Assembly (NCBI GenBank): GCA_963740675.1
Contig: CAVUFS010000004.1
Span: 991,061-1,055,060, forward strand
Source: CAIKMD01 sp963740675
GTDB taxonomy: Bacteria > Pseudomonadota > Alphaproteobacteria > ATCC43930 > CGMCC-115725
Reading direction: 5' to 3'
DNA length: 64,000 nt
Shown in pieces: positions 34,256 through 44,000 of the stretch (within the stretch, counting starts at the first letter, position 1; each line of letters opens with the position of its first letter). Below the pieces are notes generated by a model. That model worked only from the letters and a program-made list of their open reading frames with translations. It was not told the origin of the DNA and searched no databases. Both the position numbers and the translations under genes were made by a program.

Positions 34256-34972
34256 ATGAGCGATCTCGACGAAGTCCTGCACGATCTGGCGGTGGCGAAC
34301 CGCATCCTCGCCCATCAGGGCGTGGTCGATGCCTATGGCCATGTCAGCGTCCGCCATCCGACGAAGAACGACAGGTTCTTCCTCTCGCGCTCGCGCAGCC
34401 CCGAGCTGGTGACGAAAGACGACCTTCTCGAATTCGATCTCGACTGTAACCCGATCGATCAGAAGGGCCGCGAAATCTATATCGAGCGGCCGATCCATGG
34501 CGGCATCTATCAGGCGCGGCCCGATGTGAAATCGGTGATCCACAATCATTCGCTCGAAGTCGTTCCCTTCAGCATCTCGAAGACGACGAAGCTGCGGCCG
34601 GTCTTCCACACCGCCGCCTCGATCGGCACGGAGATCCCGGTGTGGGATATCCGCACGAATTTCGGCGACACCAATCTTCTCGTCACCACGATGCCGCAAG
34701 GCCATGACCTCGCGAAGACGTTGGGCAAAGGCTGGGTCAGCTTGATGCGCGGCCATGGCTGCGCCGTCGCCGGCAGCTCGCTCTATGACGCCGTCCACAC
34801 CGCCGTCCTGCTGCAGGACAATGCGCGGGTGCAAGCCGCGGCCATTCGCCTTGGCGAGGTCATCGAGCTTACCCCCGGCGAGGTGGCGAAGGCCGGCGGT
34901 CACGGCTCGCAAAGCCGCACGTCGCGCGCCTGGGAATACTGGTCGCGCCGCGCCGGCGCCGACAAGCTCTAA
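34256..34972 (+). CDS. Class II aldolase/adducin family protein
   Basis: The 238-residue protein starts at the ATG at 34256, with GGAGGAAG upstream. It shows the aldolase II core: G-V-V-D-A-Y-G-H-V-S-V-R-H-P, the metal-ligand pattern I-H-N-H-S at the HxH site, and R-G-H-G-C-A-V-A near the third histidine. Relatives include fuculose-phosphate aldolase and various decarboxylases; the substrate cannot be named. It is divergent from the flavin monooxygenase gene, and the two may share a pathway. Confidence 0.9.
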   Translation: MSDLDEVLHDLAVANRILAHQGVVDAYGHVSVRHPTKNDRFFLSRSRSPELVTKDDLLEFDLDCNPIDQKGREIYIERPIHGGIYQARPDVKSVIHNHSLEVVPFSISKTTKLRPVFHTAASIGTEIPVWDIRTNFGDTNLLVTTMPQGHDLAKTLGKGWVSLMRGHGCAVAGSSLYDAVHTAVLLQDNARVQAAAIRLGEVIELTPGEVAKAGGHGSQSRTSRAWEYWSRRAGADKL

Positions 34973-34980
34973 GCGCTACG

Positions 34981-35013
34981 CCCGCGCGCGCAGCTCAAGC
35001 GAGCGCGCGCGGG
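34981..35013. repeat. GC-rich perfect inverted repeat after the aldolase gene
   Basis: CCCGCGCGCGC and GCGCGCGCGGG form an 11-base stem around an 11-base loop, just past the stop at 34972. There is no T run after it, so it may be a transcript-stabilising or factor-dependent end rather than a classical terminator. The stretch from here to the pentapeptide gene shows no other gene. Confidence 0.5.
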
Positions 35014-35190
35014 CGACGCGCTAGCGAGAGCTTGGCAATTGGCGCGGATTTACCGCGCATTTTAGGTTTTTTCCGTTGCGCTCGGAAAAATTCTTAACCC
35101 GGCCCGGCTTTACTGCGGGCATGGGATCGCGCCCTGCCCTTCTCACCCCAGAACACACGCGGCTGGAGCAGAGTCGAGCTCGACAAGATC

Positions 35191-36504
35191 GTGCTGAAGC
35201 ACGAGCAATTTCTTGCCCGGCGCCCCGACGGCCGTCGCGCGGAGTTGTCGTATCACGACCTCAGCGACCTAACCCTCGCGCGCCGCGACATGTCGCATGC
35301 CGATCTGAGCGAAGTGCGGTTGGTACGCGCCAATCTCGACGATTGCCGCCTGCGCATGGCGATGCTGGTCGGCGCCGATCTCAGCATGGTGAGCGCCAAT
35401 CGCGTCAATCTGAGCGCCGCCGATCTGCGCGGCGTCTCCTTCCGCGGCGCGCAGCTCAACGGCGCCCAACTTGCCGAGGCCAATCTTTCCGAGATCATCC
35501 TCCCGGCGGCCGGTGAGACCAGCCGTGTCATCGCCGGCAGCGGCCGCTTTCGCCGCACCGATCTGAGCGCAGTGCAGGCGCAGGGCATCGATCTGACCAA
35601 TGCCAAGCTCAGCGGCTCCGTCGTGTTGCGCGCCGATTTCACCGACGCGGTGCTGCGCGGCGCCGATCTGCACGACGCCGATATCCGCAACGCCAATCTG
35701 ACCGGCGCCGATCTCGAATCCGTCAATCTTTGCGGCGCGCAACTGGCCGGCGTCAATCTGCAAGGCGCGGTGCTGACCGGCGCCGAGCTTCAGGGCGCCA
35801 ATTTCACCGGTGCGAACATCAGCGGCGCGGTGTTCGATCCGCGCGCACTGCGCGGCGAAGAGCTGCGCGAGCTCGTCGCCTCCGCCTATCGCGCGCCCAG
35901 CGATGCCGAGATCAATGAAACGCTAGCGTTCCACGCTTCGTGGCTCGAAACCCAAGGCAAGGACGGACGGCGCGCGATGCTGAGCGATGCCGATCTCGGT
36001 GGCCGCCAGTTGGCACGGGCACAGCTCGCGCTCGCGGTGCTCACCAACGGCAAGCTCGCCAACACCAATCTCACACAAGCGGGCCTGGCGATGATCGATC
36101 TTGGCGCCGCCGATTTGCGCGGCGCCGTGCTGACCCGCGCCGATCTGCGCGGCGCGCGGCTGCATCGCGCGCATCTCAATGGCGCCGATCTGTCAGGCGC
36201 CGATCTCGGCCCGGTGCGCTCGGTCGGCACGGGCAAGCGCGACTTCAAAACCAATGGCGAGCGCGCCAAATTCGCGCGCGCCAATCTTTGCGGCACGGTG
36301 CTGCGCGAGGCGCAGCTCAATGGTGCGGATTTCTCGGGCGCCGATCTTCGCGGCGCCAATCTACGCGACGCCGATCTGCACGACGCGATTTTCACCGGCG
36401 CCTTGATCGAGGGCGCCGATTTCGAGGGTGCCAATCTCGCCGGCGCGCAGCTCGCCGGCCTCAATCTCGAGAACGCTTCGCTCGATCGCGCCAAAGGCCT
36501 CTAA
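35191..36504 (+). CDS. Pentapeptide-repeat protein, 437 residues
   Basis: Nearly the whole protein is built of A(D/N)LxG-type five-residue repeats, in two blocks (about 20-225 and 265-435) joined by a non-repeat helix with F-D-P-R-A-L-R-G-E-E-L-R-E-L. Such repeats fold as a right-handed square beta helix. Some relatives mimic DNA and protect gyrase; most have no known role. The GTG at 35191 is the only start in frame. A likely truer N-terminus (M-G-S-R-P-A-L-L-T-P-E-H-T-R-L-E) begins at the ATG at 35121 in another frame, followed in this frame by R-V-E-L-D-K-I-V, so a single-base shift near 35170 is suspected. Confidence 0.85.
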   Translation: MLKHEQFLARRPDGRRAELSYHDLSDLTLARRDMSHADLSEVRLVRANLDDCRLRMAMLVGADLSMVSANRVNLSAADLRGVSFRGAQLNGAQLAEANLSEIILPAAGETSRVIAGSGRFRRTDLSAVQAQGIDLTNAKLSGSVVLRADFTDAVLRGADLHDADIRNANLTGADLESVNLCGAQLAGVNLQGAVLTGAELQGANFTGANISGAVFDPRALRGEELRELVASAYRAPSDAEINETLAFHASWLETQGKDGRRAMLSDADLGGRQLARAQLALAVLTNGKLANTNLTQAGLAMIDLGAADLRGAVLTRADLRGARLHRAHLNGADLSGADLGPVRSVGTGKRDFKTNGERAKFARANLCGTVLREAQLNGADFSGADLRGANLRDADLHDAIFTGALIEGADFEGANLAGAQLAGLNLENASLDRAKGL

Positions 36505-36515
36505 GGCGCGGGCGC

Positions 36516-36938
36516 CTAGACAGTCTCGGGCTCTTTCGCTTTCACCGCATCGGCGAGCGCGCCGTACCAACCCTTCTCCGAGATATCGAAGAGGATCCCT
36601 TCGGGATCGGTGAATTTGCGCTCGAAATTCATGCCCTTTGGATCGCCGAAATCCATGGCGTATTGACCGCCCGATTCCTCGATCACCGCTTGCGATTCTT
36701 TCAGGTCGTCGACCACGAAGCCGAAATGGTGGATGCCCATCCGGCCGTCGGCGGTCGGCGAGCCCGGGCGATTGACCGAGTCATACGCCAGCACCGCGAG
36801 ATTCATCACGCCATCCGTCAGATAGACCGCGTGATTGCCGGCCTGGAAAGCGCGCTTCATGTCGAAGCATTTCTCATAGAAGCGGCACGACGCTTCAAGA
36901 TCCTTCACGACGATCGCCAAATGCCGAAGCTTGCCCAT
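36516..36938 (-). CDS. VOC (glyoxalase/dioxygenase) family protein
   Basis: The 140-residue protein starts at the ATG at 36938, preceded by GGAGGAAAC. It has the two beta-alpha-beta-beta-beta modules of the vicinal oxygen chelate fold: LRHLAIVVKDLEASCRFYEK and I-H-H-F-G-F-V-V-D-D-L, with metal-ligand candidates H at the first, H in the second and E in D-P-E-G-I-L-F-D-I. Members include glyoxalase I, fosfomycin resistance enzymes and extradiol dioxygenases; role here unknown. Confidence 0.85.
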   Translation of the reverse strand: MGKLRHLAIVVKDLEASCRFYEKCFDMKRAFQAGNHAVYLTDGVMNLAVLAYDSVNRPGSPTADGRMGIHHFGFVVDDLKESQAVIEESGGQYAMDFGDPKGMNFERKFTDPEGILFDISEKGWYGALADAVKAKEPETV

Positions 36939-37123
36939 CGTTTCCTCCAATCGCGCGATTTCACGCCGGTGGTACCGAATCTAGCCCTAGCGGGGCCACG
37001 CGTCACGCCCAGCGCTTCTCCGAGCGATTTTTCGAATTCAATAGCAAGGCCCGGAGTGTTCGGCGGCGGCCAATGGCCAAGTATGGCGCATCGGCATTTC
37101 GCCCCAATATGAAGGAGCATGCT

Positions 37124-38212
37124 ATGATGGAAACCATGGCTCACAGCACGGAGACCGCGCGGCCGCGCTTTGCGAGCGACGAGGCGCGTTGGCGCGCGCT
37201 CTGCGCCCACGACGCGGCGGCGGATGGCGCTTTCTTTTATGCCGTGCGCACCACAGGCGTCTATTGCCGCCCCTCTTGCGGCGCACGCCGGCCCAATCGC
37301 GAGAACGTCGCTTTCTATGAGAGCCGCGAGGCGGCGCGCCGCGCCGGCTTTCGCCCCTGCAAGCGCTGCCGTCCCGATGCGCCGGTGCCGGGCGCGGAGC
37401 AAGCGGCGATGATCGCCAATGCCTGTCGCATGATCGAGAGTGCGGAGAGCGAGCCGAGCCTCGAGTCACTTGCGGAGGCCGCAGGGATGAGCCGCTTTCA
37501 TTTCCACCGCATCTTCAAAGCCGCGACCGGCGTCACGCCGAAAGCCTATGCCGCCGCACGCCGGGCCGAGCGGCTGCGCAGCGAGCTACAGCGCAGCGAC
37601 ACAGTGACCGAAGCCGCTTACGGCGCCGGCTTCAATTCGAGCGGCCGCTTCTATGCCGCCTCGAAGCCGATGCTCGGCATGCATCCGAAAGCTTTCCGGG
37701 CCGGCGGCAAGGACGCGGTGATCCGCTTTGCGCTGGGGCAATGCTCGCTCGGCGCAATCCTGGTCGCGGCGACCGAGCGCGGCGTTTGCGCGATCTCGCT
37801 CGGCGACGATCCGGAGGAATTGCTGCACGAGTTGCAGGATCGCTTCCCGAAAGCCGAGCTGATCGGCGGCGATCGCGATTTCGAACAGCTTGTCGCGAAA
37901 GTCGTTGGACTTGTTGAGCGGCCCGCGCAGGGCGCGGACCTGCCGTTGGATATTCGCGGGACGGCGTTCCAGCAACGCGTCTGGGCGGCGCTGGCGCGCA
38001 TCCCGGCCGGCAAGACGCTGAGCTACAGCGAGCTGGCACGGCGTGTCGGCATGCCGAGCGCGGTGCGCGCGGTCGCCAGCGCGTGCGCCGCGAACAAGCT
38101 CGCCGTGGCGATCCCCTGCCATCGCGTGCTGCGCAATGACGGCGCGCTCTCGGGCTATCGCTGGGGCATCGTGCGCAAACGCGCCTTGCTCGATCGCGAG
38201 GCGCACGCATGA
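37124..38212 (+). CDS. ada: Ada: methylphosphotriester-DNA methyltransferase, AraC regulator and O6-methylguanine-DNA methyltransferase
   Basis: The 362-residue protein starts at the ATG at 37124, seven bases after AAGGAG. N-terminal zinc domain: C48, C52, C79, C82 (V-Y-C-R-P-S-C and P-C-K-R-C), where the first cysteine takes methyl groups from phosphotriesters. The AraC helix-turn-helix follows (LAEAAGMSRFHFHRIFKAAT). The C-terminal MGMT domain has the acceptor C332 in IPCHRV. Once methylated on the N-domain, Ada activates its own operon. It is coupled by ATGA overlaps to a 2OG oxygenase and alkB, forming one adaptive-response operon. Confidence 0.96.
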   Translation: MMETMAHSTETARPRFASDEARWRALCAHDAAADGAFFYAVRTTGVYCRPSCGARRPNRENVAFYESREAARRAGFRPCKRCRPDAPVPGAEQAAMIANACRMIESAESEPSLESLAEAAGMSRFHFHRIFKAATGVTPKAYAAARRAERLRSELQRSDTVTEAAYGAGFNSSGRFYAASKPMLGMHPKAFRAGGKDAVIRFALGQCSLGAILVAATERGVCAISLGDDPEELLHELQDRFPKAELIGGDRDFEQLVAKVVGLVERPAQGADLPLDIRGTAFQQRVWAALARIPAGKTLSYSELARRVGMPSAVRAVASACAANKLAVAIPCHRVLRNDGALSGYRWGIVRKRALLDREAHA

Positions 38213-38952
38213 TTGCGACTGCACCCGAGCAAGAAGCATCCGAGCACGATATCGCCACGCGCATCGCGGCGCTCGACGCACAGCGCCTCGCCGCGGCGCT
38301 CGATGCGAACGGCTACGCGGTGGTGCCATCGCTGCTCGCGGCGGAAGAATGCGCGACGCTCGCCAAGCATTATGACGACGGGACGCGTTTCCGCAGCCGC
38401 GTGATCATGGCGCGACACGGCTACGGCCAGGGCGAATATCAGTATTTCGCTTATCCGCTGCCGCCACTGATCGCCACGCTGCGCCAGGCGCTCTATGCGC
38501 AACTCGCGCCGATCGCCAATCGCTGGAACGAGACGATGCATATCGATGTGCGCTATCCGCCCGATCACGCGGCATTCATCGCGCGTTGCCATCGTGCCGG
38601 CCAACAGCGGCCGACGCCGTTGCTGCTGCGCTATCGCGAAGGCGATTTCAACCGCCTGCATCAAGATCTTTACGGCGAGCATGTGTTTCCGCTGCAAGCG
38701 ACCGTGCTGCTGTCGCGGCCCGAGACCGATTTTACCGGCGGCGAATTTGTCCTGGTCGAGCAGCGCGCGCGGATGCAATCGCGCACCGAGGTGGTGCCGC
38801 TCAATCAAGGCGACGCGGTGATCTTCGCGGTCAATCAGCGGCCCGTGACATCGGCGCGCGGCTTCACCCGCGTGATGATGCGCCACGGCGTGAGCAAGCT
38901 GCGCTCGGGCGCGCGCATGACGCTGGGCGTCATCCTGCACGACGCGAAATGA
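38209..38952 (+). CDS. 2-oxoglutarate/Fe(II)-dependent oxygenase in the ada-alkB operon
   Basis: A 247-residue protein with the 2OG oxygenase facial triad H151-x-D153...H226 (NRLHQDLYGEHVF; MMRHGVSKLR) and the 2OG-binding R236 in S-G-A-R-M-T-L-G. It is not an AlkB; the sequence is of the COG3826-like, prolyl-hydroxylase-shaped type. Both ends overlap neighbours by four bases (ATGA): with ada upstream and alkB downstream. That position strongly suggests a role in response to alkylation damage, but no function is known to me for this type. Substrate could be DNA, RNA or a repair protein. Confidence 0.88.
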   Translation: MIATAPEQEASEHDIATRIAALDAQRLAAALDANGYAVVPSLLAAEECATLAKHYDDGTRFRSRVIMARHGYGQGEYQYFAYPLPPLIATLRQALYAQLAPIANRWNETMHIDVRYPPDHAAFIARCHRAGQQRPTPLLLRYREGDFNRLHQDLYGEHVFPLQATVLLSRPETDFTGGEFVLVEQRARMQSRTEVVPLNQGDAVIFAVNQRPVTSARGFTRVMMRHGVSKLRSGARMTLGVILHDAK

Positions 38953-39620
38953 GCCGCCGCCCCAACACCGCAATCGACACCGCGACCGCCGAGCTCTTTC
39001 CCGGCGCGCCGATCGAAACCATCATACCCGGCGCGATGTTGCTGCGCGGCTTCGTCCGTGACAATGCGAAGGCGCTGCTCAGCGCGATCGAGCGCGCCGC
39101 GGCGACGTCACCGTTTCGCAACATGGTCACCCCCGGCGGCTTCACCATGTCGGTCGCGATGACCAATTGCGGCAAGGCGGGCTGGATTACCGATCGTCGT
39201 GGCTATCGCTATGCCGAGATCGATCCGCTGACCGAGAAACCCTGGCCGGCGATGCCGAAGCTTTTCGCCGATCTCGCCGCATGCGCCGCAGCCACCGCGG
39301 GCTTCGCCGATTTCGCACCGGACGCCTGTCTCGTGAACCGCTACGAGCCCGGCGCGCGTATGTCGCTGCATCAGGACAAGGACGAGCGCGACTTCACGCA
39401 ACCGATCGTGTCGATCTCGCTTGGCCTGGCGGCGACTTTTCTCTTCGGCGGGGAGAAACGCAGCGACCGGCCGAAACGCCTGCGGCTCGAGAGCGGCGAT
39501 GTCGTGGTCTGGGGCGGACCGGCCCGCATGGCGTTTCATGGCATCGATCCCCTGTCACAGAGTGTTGATTCGTTAACAGGCGCCTGCCGCTACAACCTCA
39601 CGCTGCGCAAGGCGTTGTAA
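38949..39620 (+). CDS. alkB: AlkB, DNA oxidative demethylase
   Basis: The 223-residue protein (start ATG 38949 overlapping the previous stop) has the AlkB pattern: H141-Q-D143 in MSLHQDKDERDF, H197 in M-A-F-H-G-I-D, and the R-Y-N-L-T-L-R end holding the two arginines that bind 2-oxoglutarate. It removes methyl groups from 1-methyladenine and 3-methylcytosine in DNA and RNA by oxidation. It is the last gene of the ada operon. Confidence 0.95.
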   Translation: MSRRPNTAIDTATAELFPGAPIETIIPGAMLLRGFVRDNAKALLSAIERAAATSPFRNMVTPGGFTMSVAMTNCGKAGWITDRRGYRYAEIDPLTEKPWPAMPKLFADLAACAAATAGFADFAPDACLVNRYEPGARMSLHQDKDERDFTQPIVSISLGLAATFLFGGEKRSDRPKRLRLESGDVVVWGGPARMAFHGIDPLSQSVDSLTGACRYNLTLRKAL

Positions 39621-39694
39621 TAACGCGGTTGTAATCACAGGAACGGCCATTCGCCCGTTTTCTTGCCGTTTCATTCAGGGCATAGTCCCCGGCC

Positions 39695-40458
39695 ATGAAG
39701 TCTCGTTTGTTCGGCCAACGGCAGCGCAAGATCGAGTCGATACCGCGTGCGGTACCGGCAGGAACGCGCGTCTACGCGGTCGGCGATATCCATGGCTCCC
39801 TGGTGCCGTTGCGCTTGCTGCGCGACGCGATCCGCGAGCATGCCGCGGCTCATCCGATCGAGCGCAAATGTCTCATCTATCTTGGTGATTATGTCGATCG
39901 CGGCTTCGATTCTCGCGCCGTCATCGAAACCCTGGCTAACGATCCGCTGCCCGGTTTCGAGCACGTCTTCCTCAAAGGCAATCACGAGGAAGGCATGCTG
40001 CGGTTCCTCGCCGACGGCTCGAACGCGCTGTTCTGGGTCGCTTATGGCGGCATCGCGACCATGTTCAGCTATGGCGTGAAGCCGCCCGATCCCGCGACCG
40101 ACGCAGACGAGGTGCTCCGCGCCCGCAGAGAGCTGGCGAAGAAGCTCCGCCCGCGCATCTCGATTTCCTCGCCAAGCTGGAGCCTTATCGCATCGAGGGC
40201 GACTACCTTTTCGTCCATGCCGGCATTCGCCCGGGCGTGCCCATCGAGGCGCAGAGCGAGGAAGATATGCTGTGGATCCGCGAGGAGTTCCTGCGCAGCC
40301 AGCAGGAATTCGGTAAATGCGTCGTGCATGGGCACAGCATCACCCGCCAGCCCGATTTCCAGCCAAACCGAATCGGCATCGATACAGGCGCTTTTGCCAG
40401 CGGCACCCTTACCTGCCTGGTGCTGGAAGGCACCAAGCAGGAATTGCTCGCGACCTGA
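39695..40458 (+). pseudogene. Serine/threonine-type metallophosphoesterase, frameshifted
   Basis: Across one missing base the gene encodes about 254 residues of a PPP-family phosphatase. Metal-site motifs are in order: G-D-I-H-G (VYAVGDIHGS), G-D-Y-V-D-R-G, G-N-H-E, then after the break F-V-H-A-G-I-R-P-G and V-V-H-G-H-S. The frame changes near 40140-40157, after L-R-A-R-R-E-L-A-K-K-L; the correct frame resumes at H-L-D-F-L-A-K-L-E-P. A short homopolymer miscall or a true mutation would both fit. Such enzymes dephosphorylate proteins or diadenosine polyphosphates. Confidence 0.85.
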
Positions 40459-40489
40459 TCCTTTCATTCACCGTGGTCGATGTCAGGCG

Positions 40490-40768
40490 TGGCCGCTGTT
40501 AGGCCCGCCAAGCATTAGCAAGTTAACCAAAGACCGCGGCACGTATCGCTACTACTACAGCGCGACGGGCAAGGACTGGACGCTGGTTTCGGCCCTCAAC
40601 GACGACGCGGCGCTCTATCGCTATATCGGGCTCGATGCCATTCGCCAGCCATGGCACGGCAGCCCCAAGCTGGATTCACGGCCGACGTTCAAATCGTTCG
40701 GCTATCTGCCTGCCGACGAGATCGATAACGCTGGCGCGCCCTGCGCTCGAGCGCCGATCTCGTTGTAG
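40490..40768 (+). other. Coding-like remnant without start codon
   Basis: An open frame of about 90 codons ends at TAG 40768 and reads like real protein (T-Y-R-Y-Y-Y-S-A-T-G-K-D-W-T-L, then A-L-Y-R-Y-I-G-L-D), but it has no ATG or GTG of its own; it is only open because the broken phosphatase frame runs into it. It may be the end of a decayed or frameshifted gene. Apart from this and the promoter region of the first giant gene, the 554 bases from 40459 to 41012 hold nothing I recognise. Confidence 0.3.
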
Positions 40769-40846
40769 CGATCCCTCCGGGCGCGCCAACCTTAGCACGC
40801 GCCGCCAAGAATAATCGCATGCGTTGCAGTAACCTTAACGCGCGAA

Positions 40847-41012
40847 GCAACCCTAATATTATTGAATTAACTACAGATTTTCGAGAATTAACCTCGAATT
40901 CTTTTGTATTCGCGCGGACTCTCGAATACATCGAACGCTTGAGAAACGGGGAAATATAACCGTTTCCATCGATGCAACCGATATTTCGGTTTTACTTGGA
41001 GGATTAGGTCCG
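40847..41012 (+). promoter_or_regulatory. Conserved control module and two-hairpin leader, copy 1
   Basis: Boxes at 40847 (GCAACC, degenerate), 40867 (TTAACTA) and 40888 (TTAACCT) are 20 and 21 bases apart and are followed by GAATTCTTTTG. Hairpin 1 is GAAACGG (40943-40949) with CCGTTTC (40960-40966). Hairpin 2 is AACCGA (40976-40981) with TCGGTT (40986-40991), loop TATT. Then come ACTTGGAGG and the ATG at 41013. The same layout stands before the next two giant genes. Confidence 0.8.
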
Positions 41013-44000
41013 ATGGTTACTCGATCGACGATTTCGGCGAGCGGCAAATCCACGAAAACGCGCCGGCGCCTGCCATTGGCGCTACCGACGATGGTCAGCG
41101 TGATCGCACTATCGATCAGCCTCGAAGCCCGCGCCGACGGATATTTCGTCGCGAACGACCAAAGCTTCGACTACTCGGGCACCGTCAACGGCGTCGCGAT
41201 CCCTGGCTTCACCTCGACGCCAGGCGCGACGGTCTATCCGGGTCCTGACGTGGCGATCTTTGCTTCCTCGCATGCGCCTGACGCCCTCGCAGGCACCGGC
41301 AATTCGAACTCGACCAATTTCGAGCCGAATTGGTATGCCAGCCTCAACGGGCTGAACAACGGCATCGGCAATCCGAGCAACAACCCGGTCGGCTATATCA
41401 GCGCCTTCGATCCCATCAATGCGGGCCTCAGCGGCGCGACCGGCTCGTGGAATGCAAGCCACACCCAATTCACCCTGACCCTCACCGGCGATACGCCGAA
41501 CAACAGCCTCAACGCCTTCAATCGCGTCTGGGCCCCGACCGGTGCCAATACCGACCAGGAAGGCTTCTACACGAATTACAACCTTACCCTCACCGCGAAT
41601 TTCGCGCCGGGCACGGTCACTGAAACGAATCCTTTCCTCAACTGGTTCTCGACCACCGTGGCCCCGACCTCGGTCACCGGCAGCTTCAACGGCACATTCA
41701 CCAACACCGGCAGCGACCCGGGCAACTACAACGTCGCGCTCAATTTCAACAACATCAATTGGGCAGGTGCCAACGGCATCGCCGACAATGGCAGCGGCGT
41801 TGCGCCGTATTTCGGCGCCACGGATTGCACGACGACGAGCGCGTCGTGCAACATCACCTATGGCACCACCGGCACGTCCGGCACGCCGACCGGCCAAAGC
41901 ATCAACCTCACCAATCAAGTCACAACCGGACCGAACGCCCTGCAGGCGGCGGTCGGCGGCGACGGCTTCGACGGCTTCGATAACGGCAACGTTGCCGGCG
42001 GCGATGGCGGCACCGGCACATCGCACCTGACGATCAGCAATGTCACCTCGGGCATTTCGACCGGCATGGGTGGCAATGGCGGCATCGGCGGCACGACGGG
42101 CGGCAATGGTGGCGACGGTCTCGCGACGCTTACCCTCAACAACGCCACGACCGGCATGGTCGGCGCTTTTGGCGGCTTCGGCGGGTGGGGTGATGGCGGC
42201 AATGGCGGCAATGGCGGCAACGCGAACGCCAGCGCGACGATGACCAACGTCAACAACGGCACCTTTGAGGCCGTTGGCGGCAACGGCGGTCAGGCCTTCG
42301 CCGGCACGGCCGCGGGCGGCAATGGTGGTAACGGCACGGCCAGCGGCAGCATCTCGGGCGATGTCGTCGGCACCTTCATTGGCACAGGCGGCAATGGCGG
42401 CGACAATTTCGCCACCGGCAATGGCGGCAATGGCGGTACGGGTACGGTCGGTCCCGCGACCGTGACCGGCCTGCAGCCGACCGATCCGGTCACGAATATC
42501 ACGACGGCGACCGGCGGCAATGGTGGCCAAGGCAGCGGCGCGACCTTCGCCGGCGGCGCCGGCGGCGCCGGCGTGATCGCCGGCCCGATCGATGGCATCA
42601 GCGTCAACACGACGACGCCCGGCTCGGGCACGGTCTCCGTGTCGGCGAGCCAGATCGGCGGCAATGGCGGCAACGGCACCAACAATGCGATCGGCGGCGC
42701 CGGCGCAGCGTCGGTCCTGACGTCGCAGATGGCGAACAACGTCCTGCTCTCCGGCGTCGAGGTGAACGGCTTCACGACTGGCGAGCTCGACCTCGCGCTC
42801 AATGCGACGGGCGGCAATGGTGGCGGCGGCGATGGCACGGGCTTGTCCCAAGCAGGTGCCGCCGGCAGCGCCACGCTGATCAATGATCAGAGCACTCTTC
42901 CCGCGATGGCATCGATCCTCGACGGTACGGCCACCGGTACCGGCGGTAACGGCGGCAGCGGTACGGGCGGCGCCAATGGCGCGAATGGCGGCATCGGCTC
43001 GGCGATTGCGAACATTATCGGCGCTCAGAGCGTGAGCGCGACCGCGCATATCATTGGCGGTAATGGCGGCGATGTCATCGGCGGCGGTAACGCCGGTGAC
43101 GGTGCCAGCGAGACTAACGGCATCGCAACGCTCGCCTTCGGCGTCAGCAACGGCACGGGTCCTGCCAGTGCAACCTCGACAGCGACCGGCGGTAATGGCG
43201 GCACCTCGTTCGATGCCGGCAATGGCGGCAACGGCGGCGCGGCGACGCTCATCGGCGCGACGGCAGCGAGCGTTGTCAGTTCCGGCACCGCATCGCTGAC
43301 GCAGCTGGCGAATGGCGGCAATGGCGGCGGCAGCACCGGCGGTACGGCTGGTCTCGGCGGTAATGCCACGTCGATCCTCGCCGATGCCGACGGCACCGCG
43401 TCGGTCCTCAACGCCACGATCGGCGCGACCGCCGGCAATGGCGGCGCCGGTTTCGGCGGCGGCACCGACGGCAATTTCGGCGGCGCGGCGTTGGTCGGCG
43501 GCCTGATCCAAGGCGCCAACACCGTCAACGTTACGGCAAATGCCAAATCGGGCAATGGCGGCGACGCGAGTGGCGCCGGCACCTTCGCCGCCGATGGCAC
43601 CTCGCTTGCGATCAGCAATCCTCTAACGCCCGCGACAGGGCTTGTTGATGGCGTGAGCAGCGGCGGCGGTGCAGTCTCGGTGACCGAGACCGGAACCGCC
43701 GGCAATGGCGGCAACGGCACCAACGGCGCCTTCGCCGGCAATGGCGGCAACGCCACGCTGCGCAATACCGTCACCGGCGCAACGTCCGGCGCGCTCACCC
43801 TCGCGCAGACGGCAACCGCCGGTAACGGCGGCAATGGCGACACGCAGAACGGCGGCAATGGCGGCACACGCGAACTCGACCCTGATCGCTCGATCAGACC
43901 GTGCTGCCGCTCGCTGCAGCGATCGTCGACCCTCACCGGCACCGCGACCGCCAATGGCGGTAACGGCGGCAACAGCAGCGGTGCCAGCAACGGCGCCGGC

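Noticed and set aside
41109..43511. 800-residue open frame on the minus strand opposite giant gene 1 (and similar ones at 47676-49490, 49777-51516, 51632-53581 and 54418-56868)
   Set aside because: These are mirror frames of GGC/GCC-rich repeats. They are Arg/Ala/Asp-rich or Pro-rich low-complexity strings with no domains, no ribosome sites and no signal peptides, while the plus strand has signal peptide, sorting signal, promoter and terminator.
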